Of a stretch of 19,177 bases of DNA, positions 1 to 7,739 are shown piece by piece (positions within the stretch are counted from its first letter, which is position 1; every line of letters starts with the position of its first letter). The notes beneath the pieces are model-generated. The model made no database searches. It was given only the letters and a program-made list of their open reading frames with translations, and was not told the DNA's origin. Origin of the DNA: an uncultured Eubacteriales bacterium (GTDB lineage Bacteria > Bacillota > Clostridia > Monoglobales > Monoglobaceae). The translations under genes were made by a program, and so were the position numbers. The stretch spans positions 1-19,177 of the forward strand of contig CAJLFL010000012.1 in assembly GCA_905205855.1 (NCBI GenBank). Reading direction: 5' to 3'.

Positions 1-1170
1 GGTATATGTGCGGATTGTGGTAAGCGGCGTTTTAAGTTCGTGTGATACCTCCGCAACAAATTTCTGACGTGCGGCTTCAAGATTAAACTGCTCAGTCACG
101 TCCTCAAAAACACATACAATACCGGCAATTTTATCATTGTCCATCTTAAACGGTACAAAATAAGCCTTTATATGACTTCCGCCGACAAGTAAATCCCGTA
201 CTTCTGTTTTAGAGCGTTCAAGATACAAAAATTCAGCCATACAAACATTTGCTTTTTGTTCGCGCAGAAATTTATCAAATTTTACGTCCTCCGGATTGGT
301 TATACCGAATATTTTTTTTGCAGCGGTGTTTATATGTACCACATTCTGGTCGGTATCAAAGGCAATAATTCCGCTGTTTATGTGCTCAAGAATAACCTCT
401 ACCTTGTGCTTTTCGGTATTCACCTGATTCAATGTGTCATTCATCATTCTTCCCATGTGGTTAAATGCCCTTACAAGGTCGCCAATTTCACCGGAGGGCT
501 GCTTGGCAAGCTCCGGTTCAAAATTGCCTATGGCAAAGCTTTCCGCACGTTTGGTAAGCTTTTTCAGCGGTGCTGAGGTTTTTCTTGCCGCAATGATTCC
601 GGCTGCCGCTGCAAGGATTATACAGAAAAGCAGAGTCCATAGCGTACTTGCGACGTTTTGGCGGAGCGCAGCATTAAGATTTGTTTTGTTGTCACGGATA
701 TAAAGGATATATCCGTCGGCGGCAGAATCGCCGTTTTTGATAAACATGGCATAGTCCATATAATTATCAAAAAACTTTACCTCGTCACCCTTTGCTGCGC
801 GCATCGCTGCTGACAGATTCGGCGTTACAAGCACGGTTTCCGGGCGCAAAGCGGACGGGTATATCACAGAGGCATCGCGTGCACTGAGAACAGAACAGCT
901 TCGGCTTTCGCTGATTCCCAATGCTCCCGACCAGCGGTTCAGCTCCTGTTCAAGCTGAGTAAGCTTTACTGCGTCATCCTGCTCTGAGGTAAGAATATAT
1001 TGAATTGACCGCGGCAAATCGCTTTTGCTTATCTCGGTCATGCTGTTTTTAAAATTATTCTGACAGGCGGTAACGGTGTTTATCGTACAGAAGGTTCCGG
1101 TGATAATAACCGCAAGAATGACCGCCGACACAATCAGACCTGTCAGTCTGCGGTACAGCTGAGAAAACAT
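1..1170 (-). CDS. Sensor histidine kinase (WalK/PhoR-like), C-terminus cut off by window edge
   Basis: The frame is open from ATG at 1170 to the window edge, giving 390 residues. Segments in order are: transmembrane helix about residues 11-33, an extracytoplasmic region to about 170, a second helix about 174-195, a HAMP-like linker about 196-245 (KTSAPLKKLTKRAESFAIGN), and a PAS-like region about 255-365. The HisKA H-box follows (AEVSHELKTPLTTIRTYT), with predicted phospho-acceptor His377. The catalytic ATPase domain lies outside the window. The start is supported by AAAAAGGAG ten bases upstream. The architecture matches membrane sensor kinases of the WalK/PhoR group, which autophosphorylate and pass phosphate to an OmpR-family regulator; no regulator gene is visible here. 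WalK versus PhoR cannot be settled from this part. The gene follows rseP on the same strand but is separated from it by 230 bp of repeats, so it may be transcribed separately. Confidence 0.9.
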   Translation of the reverse strand, partial: MFSQLYRRLTGLIVSAVILAVIITGTFCTINTVTACQNNFKNSMTEISKSDLPRSIQYILTSEQDDAVKLTQLEQELNRWSGALGISESRSCSVLSARDASVIYPSALRPETVLVTPNLSAAMRAAKGDEVKFFDNYMDYAMFIKNGDSAADGYILYIRDNKTNLNAALRQNVASTLWTLLFCIILAAAAGIIAARKTSAPLKKLTKRAESFAIGNFEPELAKQPSGEIGDLVRAFNHMGRMMNDTLNQVNTEKHKVEVILEHINSGIIAFDTDQNVVHINTAAKKIFGITNPEDVKFDKFLREQKANVCMAEFLYLERSKTEVRDLLVGGSHIKAYFVPFKMDNDKIAGIVCVFEDVTEQFNLEAARQKFVAEVSHELKTPLTTIRTYT

Positions 1171-1205
1171 TATAATAATACTCCTTTTTGGGATGTAAAT
1201 ATTTT

Positions 1206-1370
1206 GGGCAGATGCTATCTGCCCATATGGGGTGTGTACGCCATGCAATATCCGTGTGGGTTTTGTATAATTTTGCGGGCGGATGCACAGCCGCCACTAC
1301 GGGGTGTGTGCCGTACAATATCCGTATATGATTTGTAATACGCCGTAGGGCAACCCTGTGTGGTTGCCCG
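1206..1370. repeat. Cluster of palindromic intergenic repeats between rseP and the sensor kinase
   Basis: The 230-bp gap holds three hairpin units. First is a perfect 8-bp stem at 1206-1213/1217-1224 (GGGCAGAT, 3-nt loop). Second is a unit around 1276-1300 which, on the minus strand, begins CCGTAG and has GGCGG/CCGCC arms. Third is a unit at 1343-1370 with arms GGGCAACC/GGTTGCCC. The first two are each followed on the plus strand by a near-identical segment (1229-1254 and 1301-1324, GGGGTGTGT...CAATATCCG), so a roughly 72-bp module appears to be tandemly duplicated. The third unit is closely related to units in the comEB-mgtE spacer. No gene is credible here. A weak 5-bp stem (1378-1382/1391-1395) just after rseP lacks a proper T-tract. 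Confidence 0.8.
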
Positions 1371-1400
1371 TTTTGATGTCCGTGCCTATTCGGACGGATG

Positions 1401-2435
1401 CTAAGCCGTGAAAAGCCTTACAATATCGTTAAATGTGGCATATACCATCAGCAAAATCAAAAGAATAAATCCGGCTGCGTGTACCCATCCCTCTTTGTCA
1501 CGCGGTACGGGTTTGCGGAATATAAGCTCAATAAGCACAAAGAATATTCTGCCTCCGTCCAGAGCCGGCAGAGGCAAAAGGTTCATCAGACCGATATTGA
1601 CAGCCAAAAATGCCGCAAAAAACATAAAATCAAACAAACCGCTTTGGGCAACGGTATTCATTGCGCTGACAACGCCGACAGGGCCGGAAAGGTCGTTAAG
1701 CCCGGCTTTTCCGCTGATTAACATTCCCAAAGAGATAAAGACAACCTTAACCATCCATACCGTCTGGAAGAAAGCCTCGTGCAGAATTGAAAGCGGCGCC
1801 GCCGGAGCGACCTTTATGTTAAATCCGATAACATAGCCGCGGCTTCCGTCCTCATATTCGGTTTCCATAGGGGTAAAGGTCTGTGTATATTTCTTTCCGT
1901 CACGCAGATAAGTAAGAGTGGATTCTCCGCCGCCTGCCTGCGAAAGCTCAAAGCTTAAATCACGTCTTATATGCACGGATTTTCCGTTTATTGCTACAAT
2001 TTTATCTCCCGGCTGCAAAAATTCCGCCGCTGAGGCTGACGGATTTACCTCATCAACGGTGGTAGAGGCAATTCCGCCGCTGCCGATTGCCGAAACGGTG
2101 ACAAGGCATAATACGATAACAAAGCCGAGTAAAATATTCATAAACGCGCCTGCTGCAAGAATAACTATACGCGGCAGCGGTTTTTTGCTGCTGAATGAGC
2201 CCGGTTCTGAGCTGTCTTCGTCCTCGCCCTCCATTTTGCAATAGCCGCCCATCGGAATTGCTCTTATTGAATACAGAGTTTCCTTGCTCTGCTTTTTCCA
2301 GATTGCGGGCCCCATACCGATTGCAAATTCATGAACGGTAACACCGAAAATCCGCGCCGATATAAAATGACCGAACTCATGAATAAAAATTATTAACGAA
2401 AAAATAATGATTGCTCCTATAACTGTAAAGACCAT
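1401..2435 (-). CDS. rseP: Site-2 intramembrane zinc metalloprotease RseP/RasP
   Basis: This is a 344-residue membrane protease. The zinc-binding HEFGH motif is in the first helix (His19, Glu20, His23), a PDZ domain lies in the middle (about 120-200, with GDKIVAINGKSV), and the second conserved motif LLPLPALDGGR carries Asp293. Two hydrophobic helices follow at the C-terminus. The family (RseP in E. coli, RasP/YluC in Bacillus) cuts membrane-embedded anti-sigma factors and leftover signal peptides. An AGGAGG-type site precedes the ATG and lies across the end of dxr, whose stop is only 3 bp upstream, so translation is probably coupled. It is the last gene of the conserved pyrH-to-rseP block. 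Confidence 0.97.
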   Translation of the reverse strand: MVFTVIGAIIIFSLIIFIHEFGHFISARIFGVTVHEFAIGMGPAIWKKQSKETLYSIRAIPMGGYCKMEGEDEDSSEPGSFSSKKPLPRIVILAAGAFMNILLGFVIVLCLVTVSAIGSGGIASTTVDEVNPSASAAEFLQPGDKIVAINGKSVHIRRDLSFELSQAGGGESTLTYLRDGKKYTQTFTPMETEYEDGSRGYVIGFNIKVAPAAPLSILHEAFFQTVWMVKVVFISLGMLISGKAGLNDLSGPVGVVSAMNTVAQSGLFDFMFFAAFLAVNIGLMNLLPLPALDGGRIFFVLIELIFRKPVPRDKEGWVHAAGFILLILLMVYATFNDIVRLFTA

Positions 2436-2438
2436 GAT

Positions 2439-3584
2439 TTACCTCCTGTTTGCTTTTGCCCTGATTTCCGCGTCCACAGTCAATAAATCCTCAATCGTGG
2501 GATTGGGGATATTCTTATAATCGGACATGGTTCGTTCAACCCTGTCCGCAATATCCAAAAAGCCTGTTTTGTCTGCCAAAAAGTCCGCAACGGCAACCTC
2601 GTTTGCCGCGTTCATGACGGTCGGCATTATGCCGCCCTGCTTGCCTGCCTGCTTTGCCAAAGCAAGACAGCGAAAGGTTTTTTCATCCGGCTTGAAGAAC
2701 GTCAGCTTTCCGACAGCCGCAAGGTCAAGCCGTTTGTCCGGTGACGGCATACGGTCAGGATATGTAAATGCGTATTGAATCGGATGCTTCATGGATGGAA
2801 GTGACATCTGTGCAATGACGCTGCCATCACAAAATTCTGCCATAGAATGAATTATACTCTCACGTTGGACAACGACTTCAATATCGTCAATCTCCACATC
2901 AAAAAGCCAGTGCGCTTCCAAAACCTCAAGACCTTTATTCATAAGGGTTGCACTGTCTATTGTAATTTTTGCGCCCATGCTCCAGGTCGGATGCAGCAGC
3001 GCCTGTTCTTTTTTTATTGATTTAAGCTCCGCCGCGATTTTGCCGAAAAACGGCCCGCCCGAAGCGGTAAGAAGGAGTTTTTCTATTTCGCCGCGGTTCC
3101 CGGCTTGAAGGCATTGAAAGATTGCACAATGTTCGCTGTCTACCGGTAAAAGCCTTACACCTGCGCTGCGTACAGCGTCAATAAAAATTCCGCCTGCCGT
3201 TACAAGGGTTTCTTTATTTGCAAGCGCTATGTCCTTGCCGTTTTTTACGGCGTTAAGCGTTGGCACAAGTCCGGCAAAGCCGACTATTGCCGACAAAACC
3301 ATATCGGCATCGGTTTCTGCGGCTATAAAGCTGAGTCCCTCCTTGCCGGACAGAACGGTACAGCCTGTATCTGCGACCGCTGTTTTGAGCAGCTTTGCCG
3401 ATGCTTCGTCCGCGACAGCTGCATACGGCGGAGAAAATTCACGTATTTGTTCCTCCAGCAGCTTTATGTTTTTGTTGCCGGATATTCCGGTAAGCTCAAT
3501 ATCCTTGATTCCGCGTAAATCGCGCAGAACCTCCATAGCCTGTGTGCCTATTGAACCGGTAGAACCCAGTATTGCCAGCTTCAT
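2439..3584 (-). CDS. dxr: 1-deoxy-D-xylulose 5-phosphate reductoisomerase
   Basis: The 381-residue product has the usual length for DXR (IspC). This enzyme makes 2-C-methyl-D-erythritol 4-phosphate, the committed step of the non-mevalonate isoprenoid pathway, using NADPH and a divalent metal. The NADPH-binding loop GSTGSIG is at residues 7-13. Further landmarks are ALANKETLVTAGG, the metal-site motif VDSEHCAIFQCL and the substrate loop TASGGPF. It lies in a tight minus-strand run with cdsA and uppS upstream and rseP 3 bp downstream. UppS consumes the isoprenoid product of the pathway this enzyme feeds, so the grouping makes metabolic sense. AGGAG nine bases before the ATG supports the start. 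Confidence 0.98.
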   Translation of the reverse strand: MKLAILGSTGSIGTQAMEVLRDLRGIKDIELTGISGNKNIKLLEEQIREFSPPYAAVADEASAKLLKTAVADTGCTVLSGKEGLSFIAAETDADMVLSAIVGFAGLVPTLNAVKNGKDIALANKETLVTAGGIFIDAVRSAGVRLLPVDSEHCAIFQCLQAGNRGEIEKLLLTASGGPFFGKIAAELKSIKKEQALLHPTWSMGAKITIDSATLMNKGLEVLEAHWLFDVEIDDIEVVVQRESIIHSMAEFCDGSVIAQMSLPSMKHPIQYAFTYPDRMPSPDKRLDLAAVGKLTFFKPDEKTFRCLALAKQAGKQGGIMPTVMNAANEVAVADFLADKTGFLDIADRVERTMSDYKNIPNPTIEDLLTVDAEIRAKANRR

Positions 3585-3611
3585 TTTCAGGTGCTCCTAT
3601 TTTATTCAGAT

Positions 3612-4442
3612 TTAAATAAATATTCCTATTTCAGTCAAAAACAGAAATATAACGGGTGCGACAGTGATTATACTGTCGCAACGGTCAAGTATTCCACCGT
3701 GACCGGGCAGAAGCTTGCCGAAGTCTTTTATGTTATATTGCCGCTTTATAACAGAACCGATAAGGTCGCCGATTTCCGATATAACGGCACTTATCAGACC
3801 GAGTATAAACAGCCGTACAAGGCTTAGCTTTTCGCCATCAAGCGCACCGGAGAAAAATCCGTTTATTATTGCGCCGAAGATTATAAAGCACAAAGCGCAG
3901 CCGAGCAGTCCTCCGACAGCGCCCGCAACGGTCTTTTTGGGACTTATGCCGGGACAAAGCTTTTTGCCGCCAATGCTGCAGCCGACAAAATATGCAAAGG
4001 TGTCTGTCATAAATGCGCCGATAAACACAAGCCATATATATACGGTGCCGTGTTCAAGATTGCGTATGTAAATGATATGCGACAGGAAGTACGGAATATA
4101 AATCAATCCCGTCAGAAGTACAGCAATGTCAGAAAACTTCAGCGTTTTATGCTGAATAAGCATAAGTATAAACAATGCCATGATGTATAAGTAAACAAGT
4201 GACATAACCACATGGGGTTTAAAAAATCCGGCAAGAGGAATAACGATTGCCGCAATAATACCCAGGGTACATATTGCATAGTTTTTTTTCAGACCGGTGG
4301 CACCGTAGTATTCATGCAGACCTATAATTGACGCTGCCATAACAATTGCGATTACCACAGGGGACGGACTAAGCAAAAAAAGTATAATAAGCGGTACGCC
4401 GAGCACTGCGGTAAGAACCCTTTTCTTTAAAGAAGAATCCAT
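3612..4442 (-). CDS. cdsA: Phosphatidate cytidylyltransferase
   Basis: CdsA makes CDP-diacylglycerol from CTP and phosphatidic acid, the branch point of bacterial phospholipid synthesis. The 276-residue product is highly hydrophobic, with about eight membrane segments. It ends with the family signature at about residues 230-256, including KRQYNIKDFGKLLPGHGG and ILDRCD, with the expected K-D, HGG and DR-D residues. The ATG lies one base after the uppS stop. The GGAGGAG ribosome site lies inside the uppS 3' end, so the two genes are probably translationally coupled. Confidence 0.97.
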   Translation of the reverse strand: MDSSLKKRVLTAVLGVPLIILFLLSPSPVVIAIVMAASIIGLHEYYGATGLKKNYAICTLGIIAAIVIPLAGFFKPHVVMSLVYLYIMALFILMLIQHKTLKFSDIAVLLTGLIYIPYFLSHIIYIRNLEHGTVYIWLVFIGAFMTDTFAYFVGCSIGGKKLCPGISPKKTVAGAVGGLLGCALCFIIFGAIINGFFSGALDGEKLSLVRLFILGLISAVISEIGDLIGSVIKRQYNIKDFGKLLPGHGGILDRCDSIITVAPVIFLFLTEIGIFI

Positions 4443-4443
4443 T

Positions 4444-5190
4444 TTATTTCACTCCTCCAAACCGTCGGTCACGGTTTTGATAGTCCAGTATAGCCTGCTT
4501 CATGTCGGCCTCGGTAAAATCGGGCCAGCATATATCGCTGTACCAGAATTCGGCATACGCCGCCTGCCACAGCATAAAATTGGACAGCCGCTTTTCTCCG
4601 CTGGGGCGTATTATCAAATCTACCTCAGGCAGACCGGCAGTGTCAAGATAACCGGCAAAGCTCTGTTCTGTCAAATCTGAGGCTTTAAGGCTGCCGTTTG
4701 CGGCTTCATCTGCGATTTTCCTTGCCGCACGGACAATTTCATCCCTGCCGCCGTAGTTTAAGGCAATGTTCAGTATCATTCGTTTGCCGGAGGAGGTAAC
4801 ATCCTCCGCGTGTGCGATTGCCTTTTTGATTTTATCGCTCAGCGGCGAAATATCTCCGCTGATTTTCAGTTTCATATCTCTGCCGCGGAACTTTTCCTCA
4901 ACCTGCATAAGATAATCGTACAGCAAATCCATAAGTGCGTCAATTTCCTTTTGAGGGCGGGACCAGTTCTCGGTGGAAAAAGCATAAACGGTAAGTACAC
5001 GTACGCCCAGGGCGTTGCAGCAGTCACAGATGTTTTCAAGAATATCCGCACCGCGTTTGTGGCCGGCAGAACGCGGCAAGCCGCGGCGCTTTGCCCATCT
5101 TCCGTTGCCGTCCATTATTACGCCTATATGTTTGGGAATATTGGACATATCAAGCTCTGTGATGTTGGGTTCCTTTTTAAAAAAGAACAT
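4444..5190 (-). CDS. uppS: Undecaprenyl diphosphate synthase (cis-prenyltransferase)
   Basis: UppS adds isopentenyl units in cis to farnesyl diphosphate to make the C55 carrier lipid used for peptidoglycan and other wall polymers. The 248-residue protein has the conserved start HIGVIMDGNGRWAKRRGLPR, with catalytic Asp27 and the GNGRW phosphate-binding loop, followed by GHKRGA, and later TVYAFSTENWSRP and IIRPSGEKRLSNFMLWQ. GGGAGG seven bases before the ATG supports the start. The 226-bp leader before it is unusually long for this operon and contains two strong hairpins, so uppS may have its own layer of control. Confidence 0.97.
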   Translation of the reverse strand: MFFFKKEPNITELDMSNIPKHIGVIMDGNGRWAKRRGLPRSAGHKRGADILENICDCCNALGVRVLTVYAFSTENWSRPQKEIDALMDLLYDYLMQVEEKFRGRDMKLKISGDISPLSDKIKKAIAHAEDVTSSGKRMILNIALNYGGRDEIVRAARKIADEAANGSLKASDLTEQSFAGYLDTAGLPEVDLIIRPSGEKRLSNFMLWQAAYAEFWYSDICWPDFTEADMKQAILDYQNRDRRFGGVK

Positions 5191-5301
5191 GTATGTACCT
5201 CCCGTGTACTGTTATTAAGCGTTTTAACGCTGTATTTTCATGGGTTTGCCCGTTTGGGCTATATTGAGTTCATAGCCGAGCGCAATATCCGCCCCTCAAA
5301 A

Positions 5302-5350
5302 CCGTAGTTCGGATTGCTCCCTCTCTGTTGACAGAAAGGAAGCAATCCGA
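5302..5350. repeat. 49-nt palindromic repeat in the frr-uppS spacer
   Basis: The arms TCGGATTGCT (5309-5318) and AGCAATCCGA (5341-5350) are perfectly complementary. They are followed inward by CC/GG across a one-base bulge, and TCTGT (5324-5328) pairs with ACAGA (5331-5335), so nearly the whole element folds. It starts with CCGTAG (5302-5307), the same end as the repeats at 1343, 10994 and 11118, although its stem sequence is unrelated to theirs. It lies 110-160 bp upstream of uppS and has no T-tract on the transcribed strand, so an ordinary terminator is unlikely. It may be a dispersed repeat or an RNA processing site. Confidence 0.75.
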
Positions 5351-5389
5351 TATGCAGCGTAATTTATAAATCATCTTCTTTTGAACAAT

Positions 5390-5416
5390 GCCAAGCTGAT
5401 TTTCAGCTTTTTTGGC
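5390..5416 (-). terminator. Hairpin directly after the frr stop codon (possible weak terminator or RNA 3' stabiliser)
   Basis: On the minus strand, GCCAA and TTGGC enclose AGCTGA-AAA-TCAGCT, a stem-loop that starts on the base after the frr stop. No U-run follows on the minus strand, so full intrinsic termination is doubtful. Partial attenuation between frr and uppS, or protection of the upstream mRNA, is more plausible. Confidence 0.4.
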
Positions 5417-5959
5417 TTATACCTCAAGAATTTCTTTTTCCTTTTCGGCTATAATACCGTCAATTTGTTTTACAAATTTATCGGTCATTTTTTGAATCTG
5501 TTCTTCCATATCCTTCAGGTCATCCTCGGTAATTTCATTTGCTTTTTTCTGTTTCTTAAACTGTTCTATCGAATCCCTGCGGATATTGCGTACGGCAACC
5601 TTTGCCTCCTCACCGCGCTTTGAAACGCTCTTGTTAAGTTCTTTTCTGCGTTCCTCCGTAAGCGGCGGAAAGTTAAGACGTATAACCTTGCCGTCGTTGT
5701 TCGGGTTGATGCCTATGTCAGAGGCAAGTATAGCCTTTTCAATCTCTTTGAGGACAGAAACGTCCCACGGCTGGACAATTATTGTCCGTGCCTCCGGTAC
5801 AGAGATTGTGCCTACCTGTGCAAGCGGAGTCTGAACTCCGTAATACTCAACCGTAATTTTATCCAGTATTGCAGGGTTTGCGCGGCCTGCGCGTATGGAT
5901 GCCAAATCACCCTCCAGAGAGTTGATTGCTTTTATCATTTTAGATTCTGTATTTTTCAT
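5417..5959 (-). CDS. frr: Ribosome recycling factor
   Basis: RRF works with EF-G and IF3 to split post-termination ribosomes. The product is 180 residues, slightly shorter than the usual 185 or so. Family landmarks are SLEGDLASIRAGRANPAILD, VEYYGVQTPLAQVGTI and RTIIVQPWD in the first half. The lysine-rich helical C-terminal half includes LNFPPLTEERRKELNKSVSK. It lies 41 bp downstream of pyrH, the near-universal bacterial arrangement. The ribosome site (AAAGGCGG) is weaker than those of its neighbours. Confidence 0.98.
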   Translation of the reverse strand: MKNTESKMIKAINSLEGDLASIRAGRANPAILDKITVEYYGVQTPLAQVGTISVPEARTIIVQPWDVSVLKEIEKAILASDIGINPNNDGKVIRLNFPPLTEERRKELNKSVSKRGEEAKVAVRNIRRDSIEQFKKQKKANEITEDDLKDMEEQIQKMTDKFVKQIDGIIAEKEKEILEV

Positions 5960-6000
5960 ATAATCCGCCTTTCTGTCCGCCGTTGCAGGCAGACGGTTAT

Positions 6001-6711
6001 TTATTTGCGTACAACTGTTCCGATTTCTTCGCCCATAACGGCGCGCTTGATATTTTCCGGATCATCAAGGCCAAAGACAACAATGGGAATATCGTTATCC
6101 ATACAAAGGGAGGTAGCGGTGGAGTCCATAACACCCAGTCCCTGGTTTAAAACGTCTATAAACGAGAGTGAGGAATACTTCTTTGCGTTGGGGTTGAGGT
6201 TTGGATCGCTGTCGTATACACCGTCAACCTTTTTGGCAAGCAGGATAACCTCTGCGTCAATTTCTGCCGCGCGCAGCGCAGCAGTCGTATCGGTAGAGAA
6301 GAACGGGTTTCCCGTGCCGCAGGCAAATATAACAACACGTCCTTTTTGCAGATGTCTTGCCGCTTTAAGGCGGATATAAGGCTCTGCAATCTGACGCATC
6401 TCTATTGCGGTCTGGACGCGGGTTTCAACGCCAAGCTGTTCCAGGGCGTCCAAAAGAGCAAGCGAATTGATTACCGTTGCCAGCATGCCCATGTGATCCG
6501 CGCGGGAGCGATCCATGCCTTCGCCGGTGCGGCCGCGCCAGAAGTTTCCGCCGCCGACAACAATAGCAATTTCAACGCCCATGTCATAACATTCTTTAAT
6601 TTTTTGAGCGATTGCGTCGATTGTCGGCTGGTCAAGACCAAAGCCCTTGTCGCCTGCCAGAGCTTCGCCGCTGATTTTTAACATTATTCTCTTGTACTTT
6701 GGTTTGTTCAT
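6001..6711 (-). CDS. pyrH: UMP kinase
   Basis: PyrH phosphorylates UMP to UDP and belongs to the amino-acid kinase fold rather than the P-loop NMP kinases. The 236-residue protein has the N-terminal KRIMLKISGEAL motif, the glycine-rich VVGGGNFWRG loop, DRSRADHMGMLATVINSLAL and the nucleotide-site segment GTGNPFFSTDTTAALRA. AAAGGAG upstream supports the ATG. In many Firmicutes rpsB and tsf precede pyrH; here a Ser-rich membrane protein and a small export-family gene do. Confidence 0.98.
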   Translation of the reverse strand: MNKPKYKRIMLKISGEALAGDKGFGLDQPTIDAIAQKIKECYDMGVEIAIVVGGGNFWRGRTGEGMDRSRADHMGMLATVINSLALLDALEQLGVETRVQTAIEMRQIAEPYIRLKAARHLQKGRVVIFACGTGNPFFSTDTTAALRAAEIDAEVILLAKKVDGVYDSDPNLNPNAKKYSSLSFIDVLNQGLGVMDSTATSLCMDNDIPIVVFGLDDPENIKRAVMGEEIGTVVRK

Positions 6712-6734
6712 TTAATTTGCTCCTTTGGTATATT

Positions 6735-7130
6735 TTATTCCCCTGATGAGGAGTTTGATGACGAAGATTTTGAAGATGATGATCCTATGGAGGATGAGCT
6801 GCTCCCCGATGAGGATTTTGTGGTCGAGGCAGAGCCGGATTTTGCGGTTGAGGTTGGCTTTGCCGATGATGAGTTTTTATCTCTTTCGGACTCAAGTATA
6901 GTCAGCTGATCCTGCAAAAGCTGAACATTCTCTTTGAGGCGCTTGTTTTCCGCCTCAACGGAGGTCTGGTCGTTTTTGCTTTCGTTTTCAGCCTGTATCA
7001 TTATTTGAAACGAGCAGGTAAAGGCGGCGAGAAACACGCCGGTAAGTATAAATATCAGTCCAAAGACAACAAGTGTTTTTCTGCCTTTGCCAGTAGATTT
7101 TTTTTGCTTTTTCGGTTTTTCTTCTCTCAT
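6735..7130 (-). CDS. Hypothetical single-pass membrane protein with coiled coil and Ser-rich tail
   Basis: I do not recognise a family. The 131-residue product has a very basic N-terminus (residues 1-18, many Lys), one membrane helix about 19-40, a charged segment about 55-85 with coiled-coil spacing (ENKRLKENVQLLQDQLTILE), and a tail from residue 87 that is mostly Ser with Thr, Lys and Gly. By the positive-inside rule the tail should face outward. The layout resembles small septum- or wall-associated proteins such as DivIC/FtsL, but no such motif is visible and this is only an analogy. It lies 21 bp after the export-family gene and 23 bp before pyrH, so it is probably co-transcribed. An AAAGGA site supports the start. 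The low-complexity tail could vary in length between strains. Confidence 0.75.
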   Translation of the reverse strand: MREEKPKKQKKSTGKGRKTLVVFGLIFILTGVFLAAFTCSFQIMIQAENESKNDQTSVEAENKRLKENVQLLQDQLTILESERDKNSSSAKPTSTAKSGSASTTKSSSGSSSSSIGSSSSKSSSSNSSSGE

Positions 7131-7151
7131 AACAGGTGTTTCCTTTCAAAT

Positions 7152-7652
7152 TTACTTGGACATCAGCCATGTGCCCAGTGCACCGAGGTTAAGTACGCCG
7201 GTAAGCAGCATAGACATAATCAGACCGGAAATTATAATTCCGCCGAGTATTGCCGGCAGAGCATACTTAAACCGGATATCAAGAAGCGAGGCAATCATAG
7301 AACCTGTCCATGCCCCGGTTGTGGGAAACGGTATTGCGACAAATATCATCAGCGCGCCCGCACTTGCACGGCTCAGTTTGCCTGCCTTGCGGTGGGTGCG
7401 ATCCTCAAGCCAATGCGCGAATTTTCCGAAAAGACGTGTCTTTTTAAGCCATTTTACAATAGGTCGGAAAACCAACATTATAAACGGTACGGGCAGAAAG
7501 TTGCCGAATACCGATATGATGTATGATATTAAAATATGTGCAAAGCTGCCGTCAGTATTGGCAAAGGCGTAAATCATAGAACCGCGTATCTCGGATACGG
7601 GAATCGCGGACAGAAAAAATGTCCATAAATAATTTGCTGCGGTGTTGTCCAT
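7152..7652 (-). CDS. Small multidrug-export family membrane protein (COG2426-like)
   Basis: The product is about 166 residues and mostly hydrophobic, with four or five membrane segments. It carries a conserved-looking early motif AIPVSEIRGSMIYAF and a central IPFPTTGAWTGSMIASLL, which fit the putative small multidrug export family (Pfam Sm_multidrug_ex). Transport function for this family is largely assumed from its name. An in-frame ATG at 7658 is only one base from the GAGG ribosome site, whereas the ATG at 7652 has seven-base spacing, so 7652 is preferred. A sigma-A promoter lies 30 bp upstream. It heads a probable transcript through the Ser-rich protein into pyrH. Confidence 0.85.
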   Translation of the reverse strand: MDNTAANYLWTFFLSAIPVSEIRGSMIYAFANTDGSFAHILISYIISVFGNFLPVPFIMLVFRPIVKWLKKTRLFGKFAHWLEDRTHRKAGKLSRASAGALMIFVAIPFPTTGAWTGSMIASLLDIRFKYALPAILGGIIISGLIMSMLLTGVLNLGALGTWLMSK

Positions 7653-7681
7653 CTGCATACCTCATTCTTTTGCTTTGATAC

Positions 7682-7710
7682 AGTATAACATAAAATATTT
7701 ACAGTTTCAA
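7682..7710 (-). promoter_or_regulatory. Sigma-A promoter for the export-family/pyrH transcript
   Basis: On the minus strand TTGAAA (7710-7705) is followed after exactly 17 bp by TATACT (7687-7682), about 30 bp upstream of the start codon at 7652. It allows pyrH and the genes beyond to be expressed independently of tsaE-tsaB-carboxypeptidase. Confidence 0.8.
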
Positions 7711-7739
7711 GAAAAATTTACTCCGTCCGAACCGTGTGC

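Noticed and set aside
256..703. Plus-strand frames opposite the kinase gene
   Set aside because: They are antisense shadows of a continuous, well-motifed kinase frame and have no ribosome sites or domains.
1055..1318. 87-codon minus-strand frame through the repeat cluster
   Set aside because: It runs from the repeats into the kinase gene in a different frame, and has no ribosome site or recognisable domain.
1378..1395. Intrinsic terminator after rseP
   Set aside because: The stem is only 5 bp and there is no adequate U-run on the minus strand.
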